A stretch of 64,000 nt of DNA from Nocardioides albus. Lineage in GTDB: Bacteria; Actinomycetota; Actinomycetes; Propionibacteriales; Nocardioidaceae. A program made the translations under genes and the position numbers. Positions 32,339 to 41,092 of this stretch are shown in pieces (position 1 is the first letter of the stretch; each line of letters starts with the position of its first letter). The notes under the pieces are model-generated. The model saw only the letters and a program-made list of their open reading frames with translations. It ran no database searches and was not told the origin of the DNA. The stretch spans positions 62,001-126,000 of the forward strand of contig NZ_BMQT01000015.1 of assembly GCF_014648255.1 (NCBI RefSeq). The letters run 5' to 3'.

Positions 32339-32890
32339 ATGAGTAATCGCGCCCTTCTCGTCATCGACATCCAGGAGTCCTTCCGGCAGTGGGAGTCCTG
32401 GCAGCAGACCCTCCACCCCGACATCGCCGAGCGCGCCGACCGGCTGGTGAGCCTCGCCCGCGCCGCGGGCGACCTGGTGGTCTGGGTGCTCCACACCGAG
32501 CCCGGCAGCGGCGGCGTCTTCGACCCGGAGTCGGGTCACGTGCGCTATCTCGACGGTCTCAGCGGCCCGGAGCCGGGTGATGTCGAGGTGCGCAAGACCG
32601 CCCACAACGCCTTCACCACGACCAACCTGCAGCAGGTGCTGACCGAGCGAGGGGTCACCGAGCTCGTGGTGTGCGGGATCCGCGCCGAGCAGTGCGTCGA
32701 GACCACCGCTCGGGTCGGCTCCGACCTCGGTTACCGGGTCACCTACGTCGCCGACGCGGTCACCACCGAGCCGCTGGGCGGGCTGTCGGCCGATGAGGTC
32801 GTGGAGCGTACGAAGCTCGTGCTCAGCGGCCGGTTCGCCGAGATCGCGACGATCGCCGAGATGGAGGCTGTGGCAGCATCTGCAACATGA
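32339..32890 (+). CDS. Isochorismatase-family cysteine hydrolase
   Basis: The 183-residue protein has the family's N-terminal LLVIDIQESF (catalytic Asp near residue 9), RKTAHNAFTTTNLQQVL with the lysine near 85, and the nucleophile region VVCGIRAEQCVETTARVGSDLGY with Cys near 121. Members hydrolyse isochorismate, nicotinamide or similar amides; the substrate is unknown. It overlaps the downstream GlxA regulator as ATGA, suggesting that regulator and enzyme work together. Confidence 0.88.
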   Translation: MSNRALLVIDIQESFRQWESWQQTLHPDIAERADRLVSLARAAGDLVVWVLHTEPGSGGVFDPESGHVRYLDGLSGPEPGDVEVRKTAHNAFTTTNLQQVLTERGVTELVVCGIRAEQCVETTARVGSDLGYRVTYVADAVTTEPLGGLSADEVVERTKLVLSGRFAEIATIAEMEAVAASAT

Positions 32891-33798
32891 GCGCCGTCGT
32901 GTTCGTGCTGCTGCCCGGCGTACATCTGCTCGACCTCGCCGGGCCGGCACAGGCGTTCCACACGGCGCGCAGCCTGGGGCACCCCTACGACCTCGTGTAC
33001 GTCGCGGGCGCCGAGCCGGGAGAAGTGCTCTCCGCGCAGGGTCTGCCGCTGGCCGTCACCGGGGAATGGCCCGATCTCGACCCCGATGACCTGCTCGTCG
33101 TGCCGGGCTGGCGAGCGGCGTACGACCTCGTCGCCGGCCCCCGGCTCAGCCGCGAGACCGCCGAGCGGCTGCGTGCCCATCACTCCGCCGGGGGCGAGGT
33201 GGCCAGCGTCTGCGCCGGCGCCGACGCCCTCGGGCAGGCGGGCCTCCTCGACGGACGTCTCTGCACCACCCATCACGATCTCCAGGACGCGCTGTCCCGG
33301 CGCTACCCGAAAGCCCGGGTGGTGCGGGACGTGCTCTTCACCAGTGATGACCGGATCGTGACGTCGGCGGGCATCGCCAGCGGCATCGACCTGAGCCTGC
33401 ATCTCCTCGCGGTGCGCCACGGACCGGCGCTGGCGGCTCGAGTCGCCCGCGACATGGTCGTCTACGCGCGGCGCAACGGCGACCAGCCGCAGGAGAGCGT
33501 CCTGCTGCGCCACCGGAACCATCTCGACGACACCGTGCACCACGTGCAGGACGTCATCGATGCCCGGTTCGCCGAGCCGCTTCCGCTCTCCGCGCTGGCG
33601 GACGGCGCGGGGGTGAGTGAACGCACCCTGACCCGCGCCTTCGTAGCTGCGACCGGCCTCACCCCGCTCCGCTACCAACAGGCTCTCCGCCGCGAACGGG
33701 CCGATCATTTGCTGACCGCGGGCACCACCATGGAGGCGGCCGCCCGTGCGGTCGGCTTCGACGACGCCCGGATGCTGCGCCGCCTCCGCGCTCGATGA
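32887..33798 (+). CDS. GlxA-family AraC-type regulator, shortened C-terminus
   Basis: The protein (303 residues) has a DJ-1/PfpI-like domain (1-180, with ASVCAGADALGQAGLLDG near 105) and an AraC domain with two helix-turn-helices (LADGAGVSERTLTRAFV near 238 and AARAVGFDDARMLRRLRAR at the end). The chain stops inside or just after the last recognition helix, about 20 residues earlier than usual, without the GxxPxxYR end. It may still bind DNA. Its coupling to the isochorismatase gene suggests a shared pathway. Confidence 0.85.
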   Translation: MSAVVFVLLPGVHLLDLAGPAQAFHTARSLGHPYDLVYVAGAEPGEVLSAQGLPLAVTGEWPDLDPDDLLVVPGWRAAYDLVAGPRLSRETAERLRAHHSAGGEVASVCAGADALGQAGLLDGRLCTTHHDLQDALSRRYPKARVVRDVLFTSDDRIVTSAGIASGIDLSLHLLAVRHGPALAARVARDMVVYARRNGDQPQESVLLRHRNHLDDTVHHVQDVIDARFAEPLPLSALADGAGVSERTLTRAFVAATGLTPLRYQQALRRERADHLLTAGTTMEAAARAVGFDDARMLRRLRAR

Positions 33799-33874
33799 AC
33801 CCCGATTGTCCATATGGTGGACGACTGGTCCGCGGAATGGAACCCGGGTGTGTTTGGCAGCGGATACCTGCCGT

Positions 33875-34012
33875 ACGATCGCTACTGCTCATCGAGAGGG
33901 ACTGAGGGAACGGCCCAGTGAAGTCCCGGCAACCGACCGCGAGCCTCCTCCCAAGCCTGGGCGGGTAGCGGAGCAGGTGCTAATTCCGGCCCGGCGCGAG
34001 AGACGTGATCGG
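33875..34012 (+). ncRNA. SAM-I (S-box) riboswitch upstream of thrC
   Basis: The conserved core is easy to follow: ATCGAGAGGGACTGAGGGA, then CGGCCCAGTGAAGTCCCGGC with AACC, then AGGTGCTAATTCCGGCCC and GCGAGAGA near the 3' side. These match the S-box junction and the GGCAACC and GGUGCUAAnUCC segments. P1 ends are approximate (possible CGATCGC/GTGATCG pairing). It ends about 20 bp before the thrC ATG, whose GGAGGAGG ribosome site could be masked, so translational control by S-adenosylmethionine is likely. Confidence 0.85.
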
Positions 34013-34035
34013 GGAAGATGAGGAGGAGGTTTCTC

Positions 34036-35328
34036 ATGAGCGCTGTGACATCGGAGCCCAACGGCACGACCACGGAGAAGAAGGGTCTGCGCGAGGGTGC
34101 GTTCGGGAACGCCTCGGCACTGTCCTGCCGCGAGTGCGGCCACCAGATCGAGCTCGGACCGCACTACGCGTGTCCGGAGTGTTTCGGGCCACTGGAGGTG
34201 GCCTATGACTTCCCGGCCGTGACCCGCGAGGAGATCGAGGCCGGACCCCGCAACATCTGGCGCTACAAGGCGCTGCTGCCGGTGCCCGACGACATCGAGC
34301 AGAGCCCCAACACCGAGCCCGGCTTCACCCGGCTCTTGGAGGCGAAGAACCTCGCCAGGGAGCTCGGCATCGAGAAGATCTGGGTGAAGGACGACTCGAC
34401 CAACCCGACCAACTCGTTCAAGGACCGCGTCGTCGCGTGCGCACTGAGTGCCGCCCGTGAGTTCGACGCCAAGGTCTTCGCCTGCCCGAGCACCGGCAAC
34501 CTGGCCAACGCGGTCTCGGCCGCCGGCGCCCGTGCCGGGATCCCCACCGTCGTCTTCATCCCCAGCAACCTCGAGCAGCCCAAGCAGGTCAACTCCGCGG
34601 TCTTCACCGACAACCTGATCGCCGTCGACGGCAACTACGACGACGTCAACAAGCTCGCTCAGGAGATCGCCTCGGAGGAGGACGGCTGGGCGTTCGTGAA
34701 CGTCAACGTACGTCCCTTCTACGCCGAGGGCTCCAAGACGCTCGGCTTCGAGATCGCCGAGCAGCTCGGCTGGCGCCTGCCCGACCAGATCGTCATCCCG
34801 GTGGCCTCCGGCTCCCAGCTGACCAAGGTCGACAAGGCCTTCAAGGAGCTGATCAAGCTCGGTCTGGTCGAGGAGAAGCCCTACCGGATCTTCGGTGCCC
34901 AGGCGACCGGCTGCAACCCGGTCGCGACTGCGTTCAAGGCCGGCGTCGACGCCATCCGCCCGGTCAAGCCGGACACGATCGCCAAGTCGCTGGCCATCGG
35001 CAACCCGGCCGACGGCATCTACGTCCTCGACGCCACCCGCTCCTCCGGTGGCGCGGTCGAGGAGGTCACTGACGACGAGATCCGCTCCGCGATCGTGCTC
35101 CTGGCCCGCACCGAGGGCATCTTCACCGAGACCGCCGGCGGCACCACTCTCGCGGTCACCAAGAAGCTCGTCGAGACCGGCGCGCTCGACCCGAGCCTGG
35201 AGACGGTGATCATCAACACCGGCCACGGCCTCAAGACCCTCGACGCGATCAGCGGCATCGTCGGCCCCCGCGCCACCATCGCCCCCAACTACGACGCCTT
35301 CGAGGAAGCCGGGCTCTCCCAGGCCTGA
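34036..35328 (+). CDS. thrC: Threonine synthase
   Basis: This 430-residue PLP enzyme converts O-phosphohomoserine to threonine. It has an N-terminal zinc ribbon (CRECGHQIELGPHYACPECF, near 34-53), as in many threonine synthases, and the PLP lysine in NPTNSFKDRV near 130. The phosphate loop CPSTGNLANAVSAAG is near 152. ATG 34036 follows GGAGGAGG; an upstream in-frame ATG at 34018 overlaps that site. The gene lies behind a SAM-I riboswitch and ahead of a strong terminator. Confidence 0.93.
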   Translation: MSAVTSEPNGTTTEKKGLREGAFGNASALSCRECGHQIELGPHYACPECFGPLEVAYDFPAVTREEIEAGPRNIWRYKALLPVPDDIEQSPNTEPGFTRLLEAKNLARELGIEKIWVKDDSTNPTNSFKDRVVACALSAAREFDAKVFACPSTGNLANAVSAAGARAGIPTVVFIPSNLEQPKQVNSAVFTDNLIAVDGNYDDVNKLAQEIASEEDGWAFVNVNVRPFYAEGSKTLGFEIAEQLGWRLPDQIVIPVASGSQLTKVDKAFKELIKLGLVEEKPYRIFGAQATGCNPVATAFKAGVDAIRPVKPDTIAKSLAIGNPADGIYVLDATRSSGGAVEEVTDDEIRSAIVLLARTEGIFTETAGGTTLAVTKKLVETGALDPSLETVIINTGHGLKTLDAISGIVGPRATIAPNYDAFEEAGLSQA

Positions 35329-35335
35329 CGCCTAC

Positions 35336-35384
35336 GACAGAGGGTCCGGCCTTGTGAATCATTCACGAGGCCGGACCCTCTGTC
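35336..35384. terminator. Long hairpin after thrC
   Basis: The arms GACAGAGGGTCCGGCCT and AGGCCGGACCCTCTGTC (17 bp, perfect) enclose GTGAAT-C-ATTCAC, itself inverted, so the whole 49 bp is nearly one palindrome. It lies between thrC and a convergent gene and should work in both directions. Confidence 0.9.
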
Positions 35385-35395
35385 ATAGCGGTGCT

Positions 35396-36793
35396 TCACC
35401 CGGGCACTCGGCGGCACTCGCCGACGACGCATGCCAAGCCGTCGCGCACCGACAGCGTCGGTTCGGCGTCCGGCTCCAGATCGACCATGTAGCTGGTCAC
35501 CGTGCGACCGCGCACCACATCGAGCCGATGCACCCGAGTGCCGACGGCGTCGTGATCCGCGACGAGCTGGAGATAGATGCCGGTGTCGTAGGCGTAGGCG
35601 AGGAGCTCGTCGTACGCATCCTCGATCCCGACCACGCGTGAGGAACCCGTGAACCACGCGGCCTGGTCGCCCGAGGCGGAGACCACCGGGAACACCGGGA
35701 AGCCGGTGACGTTGCGGTCGATGGTGACGTCGGTCTTCGGCGGGAATCTCCAGCCGTCCGGCATGGCGCCGAGGAAGCCGGGGTAGCGCGACTCGAAGAG
35801 CCGGTCCGGTTCCTGAGGGTCGTCGGAGTTGTCGTGGGGGTGCATCACGACCGCTCGGGACGGTCCGTCGGCGACCAGCGAGGTGGCCCGTGCGCCGTCG
35901 GCGTCGGCGTCGGCGTCGGCGGTGTAGAGGAAGTCGCCGGCAAGCGCGAACGGATCCGCCTGGAAGGCGATCGACTCGGTGCGTACGACCTTGCCGGTGG
36001 CGACCTCGACGATCGCCAGGCGTCGGTAGGTCGTCTGGTCGCGGATCCCGACATAGCGGTCCTGCTCGATGAGCCCGGGTGTCCCTGAAGTGAAGTTGAA
36101 GTCCCACCAAGAATCGGTTCCGGTGACGATCAGCCCGCCGTTGGCCAACGACGGCCCACCCGGCCGTCGCCAACGATCCTCACCGGTGGCGATCTCCAGT
36201 GCGGCGGTGTGGCCGTTGCTGTCGTAGACGAGCAGGTCGTCATAGCGTCGGAACGCGTCGAGGTGAGAGATCCGCCGCGACCATCGTTCCGCCCCGGTCA
36301 CCGGGTCGAAGGCGCGTACGATCTCGCCGCGACCGTCGATCACGACCTCCTCGGTGGCCAGCACCGGCGGATCGAAGAAGCTGCCGTCCCCGCCGAGGGT
36401 GCGAGCATCGCTGTCTGTGGTCCTGATGAGCCCGTCCCAGCTCCAGGTGAGCGCACCACCACCGTAGAACCCGACCGCCGAACCACCGCGGGCGGCGATG
36501 TCACCGGGAACCGGGTCGGGGCGCTCCTGGACGAGGGCTGCGGCGAAGATCCCGCCGCTGAGGAGCGGTGTCAGCAGGTAGAGCCAGCCGCGGATCGGCG
36601 CGCGCTGCTGCTCGTCGAGCGTCGCGACGTACGCCTCGACGGCGGCGAAGCCGATCAGCACGCTACCGAACACGCCCCAGCGGATCCCGTGGTCGCCGAC
36701 CACCGTCCACAGGACCAGAGCGGCTCCGACGGCCAGCATGACGGCAGCGACGATCACCTGAACCCGAGTCACGACCACCGGACCACTATGCAA
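35396..36793 (-). CDS. Membrane-anchored PQQ-like beta-propeller protein
   Basis: The protein (465 residues with the TTG start at 36793; GTG 36778 is an alternative) has three hydrophobic segments in the first 90 residues and an extracytoplasmic propeller with PQQ-type repeats: IVRAFDPVTGAERWSR near 155, HTAALEIATGEDRWRR near 195 and RLAIVEVATGKVVRTE near 260. No catalytic PQQ residues are apparent, so a structural or binding role outside the cell is likely. A GTCGGC microsatellite encodes ADADADAD near residue 293. Confidence 0.65.
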   Translation of the reverse strand: MHSGPVVVTRVQVIVAAVMLAVGAALVLWTVVGDHGIRWGVFGSVLIGFAAVEAYVATLDEQQRAPIRGWLYLLTPLLSGGIFAAALVQERPDPVPGDIAARGGSAVGFYGGGALTWSWDGLIRTTDSDARTLGGDGSFFDPPVLATEEVVIDGRGEIVRAFDPVTGAERWSRRISHLDAFRRYDDLLVYDSNGHTAALEIATGEDRWRRPGGPSLANGGLIVTGTDSWWDFNFTSGTPGLIEQDRYVGIRDQTTYRRLAIVEVATGKVVRTESIAFQADPFALAGDFLYTADADADADGARATSLVADGPSRAVVMHPHDNSDDPQEPDRLFESRYPGFLGAMPDGWRFPPKTDVTIDRNVTGFPVFPVVSASGDQAAWFTGSSRVVGIEDAYDELLAYAYDTGIYLQLVADHDAVGTRVHRLDVVRGRTVTSYMVDLEPDAEPTLSVRDGLACVVGECRRVPG

Positions 36794-36868
36794 CGCTCAC
36801 CGCCCCTCCGGGCGTAGGGCGCACACGTGAAGATTCGTGTTCACGTCCGTGCGCTACAGATAGGAAAC

Positions 36869-37789
36869 GTGAGCACCGCGAAGACGAGTGAAGAGGCCAG
36901 GTGGCTCGGGATGGTCGCCGCCACCGCCGGGGTCGCAGGGGCGGTCGGTGTGGTCGGGGCGGCGGCGGGGGCCGGGTTCGTGACGCTGCTGAAGAGACAG
37001 GCCGCGCACGCGCGCGACGTGATCGGCAAGCCCCTCGGCGAGGAGGCCATCGATGCCGACAAGGTCTACAAGAAGAGCTACGGCGGTACGCCGGTGGAAC
37101 TGCTCGTCCTCGGCGACTCGATCGCCGCCGGGCTGGGCGCGGAGACCAAGGGCGGCACCCTCGGCGCCCGGCTGGCCAAGGGCATCGCGAAGGCGCTGCT
37201 GAGGCCGGTGCGGCTGCGTACGGCTGCGGTGGTCGGGGCCGAGACCTCGATGGTCCCGGCGCAGGTCGAGTCGCTGCCGAAGGGCTACCGACCCGACGTC
37301 GCGGTCGTCATCGTGGGCGGCAACGACGTCACCCACCGAGTGCCGCAGAAGGACTCCACGCGCGTCCTCGGCGAGGTCATCGACGCGCTGTGGGAGCGTG
37401 GCGCTCAGGTGGTCGTCGGGACCTGCCCCGACGTGGGCGCCGTCCGCCCGTTGCCGCAGCCGCTGCGCTCGCTCGGGCGCCGGATCGCGAAGCAGCTGGC
37501 CGAGGGACAGCGGGAGACCGCGTTGGCTCGCGGCGCCCACGTCGTATCTCTCTCCGAGGTCGTCGGTCCGTTCTTCATCACCAACCCTGACGAGATGTTC
37601 GCCATCGACCACTTCCACCCCAGCGCGATGGGCTACAAGCGCACCGCCAAGGCGATGCTGCCCTCTGTCCTCGCTGCCCTCGGTCAGGTCCAGCAGGTCC
37701 CGTTCGGGCACCACCTGCCCGAGCTCCCGCCAGAGGCGACCGAGCCTCCGGATCCTGACCCGAACACCGGTCGAGTCGGCTCGTCATAA
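36869..37789 (+). CDS. SGNH/GDSL-family hydrolase with membrane anchor
   Basis: The 306-residue protein has an N-terminal hydrophobic segment (about 12-40, glycine- and alanine-rich) and the SGNH blocks: the nucleophile in VLGDSIAAGLGAE near 82, VIVGGNDVTHR near 148, and IDHFHPSAMGYKR near 240 with the catalytic Asp and His. Substrate unknown: lipid or cell-wall ester. GTG 36869 is preferred because AGGA lies before it; ATG 36827 is possible. The last codons and TAA are part of a palindromic element. Confidence 0.82.
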   Translation: MSTAKTSEEARWLGMVAATAGVAGAVGVVGAAAGAGFVTLLKRQAAHARDVIGKPLGEEAIDADKVYKKSYGGTPVELLVLGDSIAAGLGAETKGGTLGARLAKGIAKALLRPVRLRTAAVVGAETSMVPAQVESLPKGYRPDVAVVIVGGNDVTHRVPQKDSTRVLGEVIDALWERGAQVVVGTCPDVGAVRPLPQPLRSLGRRIAKQLAEGQRETALARGAHVVSLSEVVGPFFITNPDEMFAIDHFHPSAMGYKRTAKAMLPSVLAALGQVQQVPFGHHLPELPPEATEPPDPDPNTGRVGSS

Positions 37790-37802
37790 CGCGCCGACTC
37801 GG
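37772..37802. terminator. Palindrome of the GCCGACTCGG family between convergent genes
   Basis: CGAGTCGGC (37772-37780) pairs with GCCGACTCG (37793-37801) around TCGTCATAACGC, and TACTTTT follows. The element shares GAGTCGGC, CATAACGCGCC and GACTCGG with the perfect 44-bp palindrome at 8189-8232. It contains the TAA stop of the SGNH hydrolase and touches the stop of the convergent acyl-CoA synthetase. Confidence 0.75.
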
Positions 37803-39428
37803 CTACTTTTCGGTGGCCGCGTCGTCCGGGGTCTTTCCGTCATTGCTGAGCCCGCCGGTGCTGAGCAGGTCGGCGGTGAGGCCGGTGGCGGCGCGATAGT
37901 CCACGGTCCCCGCAGGCGTACGCGGCACCGACTCGACCAGCAGGACGAGCTTGGGCTCGTACGACTCGCCGAGCATGTCGCGGGCGTGCTTGCGCAGGTC
38001 GGCGGCGGTGGTCTCGACCGAAGGAGCCAGCTGCACCAGGGCTGCGACCTGCTGGCCCCAGCGCGGGTGCGGCATGCCGAAGACGGCCGCGTCGACGACG
38101 TCGTCGTGGGCGAGGAGCACGCCTTCGATGGTCTCGGGGTGGATCTGGAGGTCGCCGGTCCGTACGAGCGTCGCGGCTCGGCCGAGCAAGGAGATCGAGC
38201 CGTCCTCCTCGCGGCGGGCGAGGTCGCCCGGGAAGGTCCAGCGCCGGTTGTCGATCACCTTGATCGCGGTGGCCGAGCGGGCGTTGTCGTTGTAGTAGCC
38301 GAGGGCCGCCGGACCCGAGCGGGCCAGCAGGCCCTCGACCCCGGGGGCTGCCGGGGTGAGGTCCGGGTTGAAGACCTGCACCTCCGGACCGACCATGAAC
38401 CGAGCCTCGCCGGGCGCGAGAGGCGACCCGTCGTCGGCCCGGGACCCGGTGACGCCGGTCTCCAGGGTGCCGTAGGAGTCGACGATGACCCGGCGGGCGA
38501 ATGCGTTGCGCAGGACGGAGAGCACCCCGTCGGAGAGAGGCGCGGCGGTGTTGGAGACCCCTGCGAGCGAGCGCAGCGGCCAGCGCTTCTTTCCGGTCAG
38601 GCGCGCGGCGGCGACGGGTCGCGCCTGGGCGTCGCCGAGGAGCGTGATCGCGGTTGCGCCGGTCTTCTCGGCGAGATCGAGGAAAGCCTCTGCCGAGAAC
38701 GTCGGAGAGGTGTCGAGCACCGCGGTGCCGCCGGCGACGAGGGCCCGCAGGAGCAGCAGCTGGCTCTGCCCGTGCAGCAGCGGCCCGCCGGCGAGCAGGA
38801 CCACGCCCGAGGCCCGGGCGGCCGCCTCGGCGGCGAGCCCTGCGACCGACGGGATCGGCGCGTTGTGGCGGACCGTGTTCAGTGCAGCCCAGATCAGGTC
38901 CTCCTGGCGCCAGACCGCACCCTTCGGTGTGCCCGTGGTGCCGGTGGTGAAGATGATGTGCCAGTCGCCCGGGGTGCGTCCGACCGTCGGCCGTTCCTTG
39001 GACGCAGCGGCGACCTTGGCGTCGTAGTCGGGCCCGAGGACGACCCGGTGCTCCAGCTTCAGGTCGAGCTCGTCGAGGTCGGCGGTGAACTCGGGCGAGA
39101 CGATGGCCGCGACGCAGTCGGTGGCGGCGTACGTCCGGGCGAGCTCGTCGCGCCGGTAGGCGTGGTTGATGTTGACCGGGATCGTGCGGGCCTTGAGGCA
39201 CCCGTAGAGGGCGTCGACCCATTCGATCCGGTTGGTCGCGTGGACGGCGACCTGGGCGCCCGGCTCCAGGCCGATGCTCAGCAGGTGGTTGGCCAGGCGC
39301 GAGGCACGCTCGTCGATCTCGGCGTACGTGTAGGCGCGCTCGGTGGTGATGACTGCTGGGCGGTCGGGGATGGCATCGGCCATCGCTTCCAGGATGTCGG
39401 GCAGTGTGAGGGGGATCACGGCGGACAC
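37803..39428 (-). CDS. AMP-binding acyl-CoA synthetase (FadD-like), first of two
   Basis: At 541 residues this ANL-superfamily enzyme has the P-loop FTTGTTGTPKGAVWRQED near 165, the A5-type VDSYGTLETG near 335, and the C-terminal YDNG hinge region reading FPGDLARREEDGSI near 405. The conserved catalytic lysine region reads PRTPAGTVDYRAATG near 510 with valine-aspartate in place of the usual GK[IV]D, so Lys is absent at the classic place. The acyl substrate is unknown. It lies 78 bp after a closely related paralogue. Confidence 0.82.
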   Translation of the reverse strand: MSAVIPLTLPDILEAMADAIPDRPAVITTERAYTYAEIDERASRLANHLLSIGLEPGAQVAVHATNRIEWVDALYGCLKARTIPVNINHAYRRDELARTYAATDCVAAIVSPEFTADLDELDLKLEHRVVLGPDYDAKVAAASKERPTVGRTPGDWHIIFTTGTTGTPKGAVWRQEDLIWAALNTVRHNAPIPSVAGLAAEAAARASGVVLLAGGPLLHGQSQLLLLRALVAGGTAVLDTSPTFSAEAFLDLAEKTGATAITLLGDAQARPVAAARLTGKKRWPLRSLAGVSNTAAPLSDGVLSVLRNAFARRVIVDSYGTLETGVTGSRADDGSPLAPGEARFMVGPEVQVFNPDLTPAAPGVEGLLARSGPAALGYYNDNARSATAIKVIDNRRWTFPGDLARREEDGSISLLGRAATLVRTGDLQIHPETIEGVLLAHDDVVDAAVFGMPHPRWGQQVAALVQLAPSVETTAADLRKHARDMLGESYEPKLVLLVESVPRTPAGTVDYRAATGLTADLLSTGGLSNDGKTPDDAATEK

Positions 39429-39506
39429 AGGGACGTATGCGCCTTCCTTGGTAGGGCCAGGGGTAGGGCCGTACGGCACCGAACCGTACGTCGGATCAGC
39501 CGGTCG

Positions 39507-41075
39507 TCACGTACGCGCCTCGAGCAGCTCGGCAGCGACCGTAGCGCTGGCACGATAGTCCACCTTGCTCACCGGCGTGCGAGGGACTCGCTCCACGAGC
39601 AGGATGTCCTTGGGCACCTTGTAGGCGGAGATCAGGCTGCGACAGTGCTCGCGAAGTGCATCTGTCGAGGTCGTAGCCCCTTCCCGGAGCTGTACGAGGG
39701 CGGTGACCTGCTGGCCCCAGCGCTCGTGCGGGGTGCCGACGACCGCGGTGTCGAAGACGTCGGCGTGACGCAGCAGGACCGCCTCGACCTCCTCGGGGAA
39801 GACCTTCTCGCCGCCGGTGTTGATGCAGCCGGAGCCGCGTCCCAGGACGGTGATCGAGCCGTCCTCCTCGCGCCGTGCGAAGTCGCCCGGGATCGACCAG
39901 CGCTGCCCGTCGATCTCCTTGAACGTGGCCGCGGTCTTGACCGGGTCGTTGTAGTAGCCCAACGGGATCGATCCGGTACGGGCGAGCATCCCGGTCTCGC
40001 CCGGTGCACACGGCTTCAGATCGGTGTCGAAGACCTGTACGTCGATCCCGACCTGGAACCTCGGCGCGGCCTGCTCTCCCTCGTTGCCCTCGTCGACCTG
40101 CATGCCTGCCGCCCCGGACTCGGAGGCGCCGTAGGAGTCGAGGATGTAGCGGCCCGGCAGGGCCTCCCTGAGCTGGGTGCGCACTCCCGCGGAGAGCGGT
40201 GCGGCGCCGTTCGAGACCGCGAACAGCGCGCTCAGGTCCCAGCGTTCGGGCTCGCGCAGGATCGCCTCGGCGACCGGGCGGCCCATCGCGTCACCGAGGA
40301 AGGTGAGCGAGTTGACCCCGGCGGCCTGGACGAGGTCGAGGATCGTCTCGGGTGACCAGGTCGGCTCGGTGTAGAGCGCGACCGTGCAGCCGCCGACGTG
40401 GCCGTTGCCCATGATCCACTGGCTGCCGCCGTGCATCATCGGGCCACAGGCGAGCAGCACCATCGGTGTCTCCTGTGCCGCCGCCTCCTGGCCGAGCTGC
40501 TCCACCGTGTCGAAGGGCGCGCCGAACCGGCTCGCGTTCATCGCGGCGCGGATGATGTCCTCCTGGCGCCACTCGACGCCCTTCGGCATCCCGGTGGTCC
40601 CGCCGGTGAAGATCACGTAGCGGTCGTCGGGGCTGCGCTCGACGTCCGGACGGTCCTTGGAGGCCGCGGCCACCGCGGCGTCGTACTCCTCACCCAGGAC
40701 CAGCGTCGGGATCCCGAGCCCCAGCGCTGCCACCGCCTCGACGTGCTCGGGACCGATGATCGCCGCGACCGCGTCCGAGGTGCGGTAGAGGTGGTCGAGC
40801 TCGTCGTGCAGGTACTTGTGGTTGATGTTGATCGGCACGGCTCGTGCCTTCATGCACCCGTAGAAGGCGTCGACCCACTCGATCCGGTTGCGCGAGTGCA
40901 CGGCGATGTGGGCTCCGGGCTTGATGCCCTGGCCGATGAGGTGGTTCGCCAGCCGGCTGGCGCGCTCGTCGATCTCGGCGAAGCTGTAGGCGTGCTCCAT
41001 GGTGAACACGGCGGTGCGGTCGGGGATGGCGTCGGCCATCGCCTCGAGGACGTCGGGGAGAGTGATCGGGGTCAC
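39507..41075 (-). CDS. AMP-binding acyl-CoA synthetase (FadD-like), second of two
   Basis: The 522-residue protein is a paralogue of the downstream gene product: both start with PxTLPDxLEAMADAIPDR and share long blocks such as RIEWVDAFYGCMKAR. It has the P-loop FTGGTTGMPKGVEWRQED near 160, LDSYGASESG near 335, the hinge IPGDFARREEDGSITVLGRG near 400 and the complete catalytic end PRTPVSKVDYRA near 505, with lysine present. GTG 41075 is the start by comparison of N-termini. It probably activates a fatty or aromatic acid. Confidence 0.85.
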   Translation of the reverse strand: MTPITLPDVLEAMADAIPDRTAVFTMEHAYSFAEIDERASRLANHLIGQGIKPGAHIAVHSRNRIEWVDAFYGCMKARAVPININHKYLHDELDHLYRTSDAVAAIIGPEHVEAVAALGLGIPTLVLGEEYDAAVAAASKDRPDVERSPDDRYVIFTGGTTGMPKGVEWRQEDIIRAAMNASRFGAPFDTVEQLGQEAAAQETPMVLLACGPMMHGGSQWIMGNGHVGGCTVALYTEPTWSPETILDLVQAAGVNSLTFLGDAMGRPVAEAILREPERWDLSALFAVSNGAAPLSAGVRTQLREALPGRYILDSYGASESGAAGMQVDEGNEGEQAAPRFQVGIDVQVFDTDLKPCAPGETGMLARTGSIPLGYYNDPVKTAATFKEIDGQRWSIPGDFARREEDGSITVLGRGSGCINTGGEKVFPEEVEAVLLRHADVFDTAVVGTPHERWGQQVTALVQLREGATTSTDALREHCRSLISAYKVPKDILLVERVPRTPVSKVDYRASATVAAELLEART

Positions 41076-41092
41076 ATGACCGAGTGTGGCAA

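Noticed and set aside
33875..34012. SAM-IV riboswitch
   Set aside because: The AGGTGCTAATTCC and CCCGGCAACC segments in this order, with a separate P4-like hairpin, fit SAM-I better.
37398..40355. A 985-codon plus-strand frame opposite the acyl-CoA synthetases
   Set aside because: Antisense shadow of two real enzymes; composition is dominated by Arg, Val, Gly and Asp repeats from the complementary frame.
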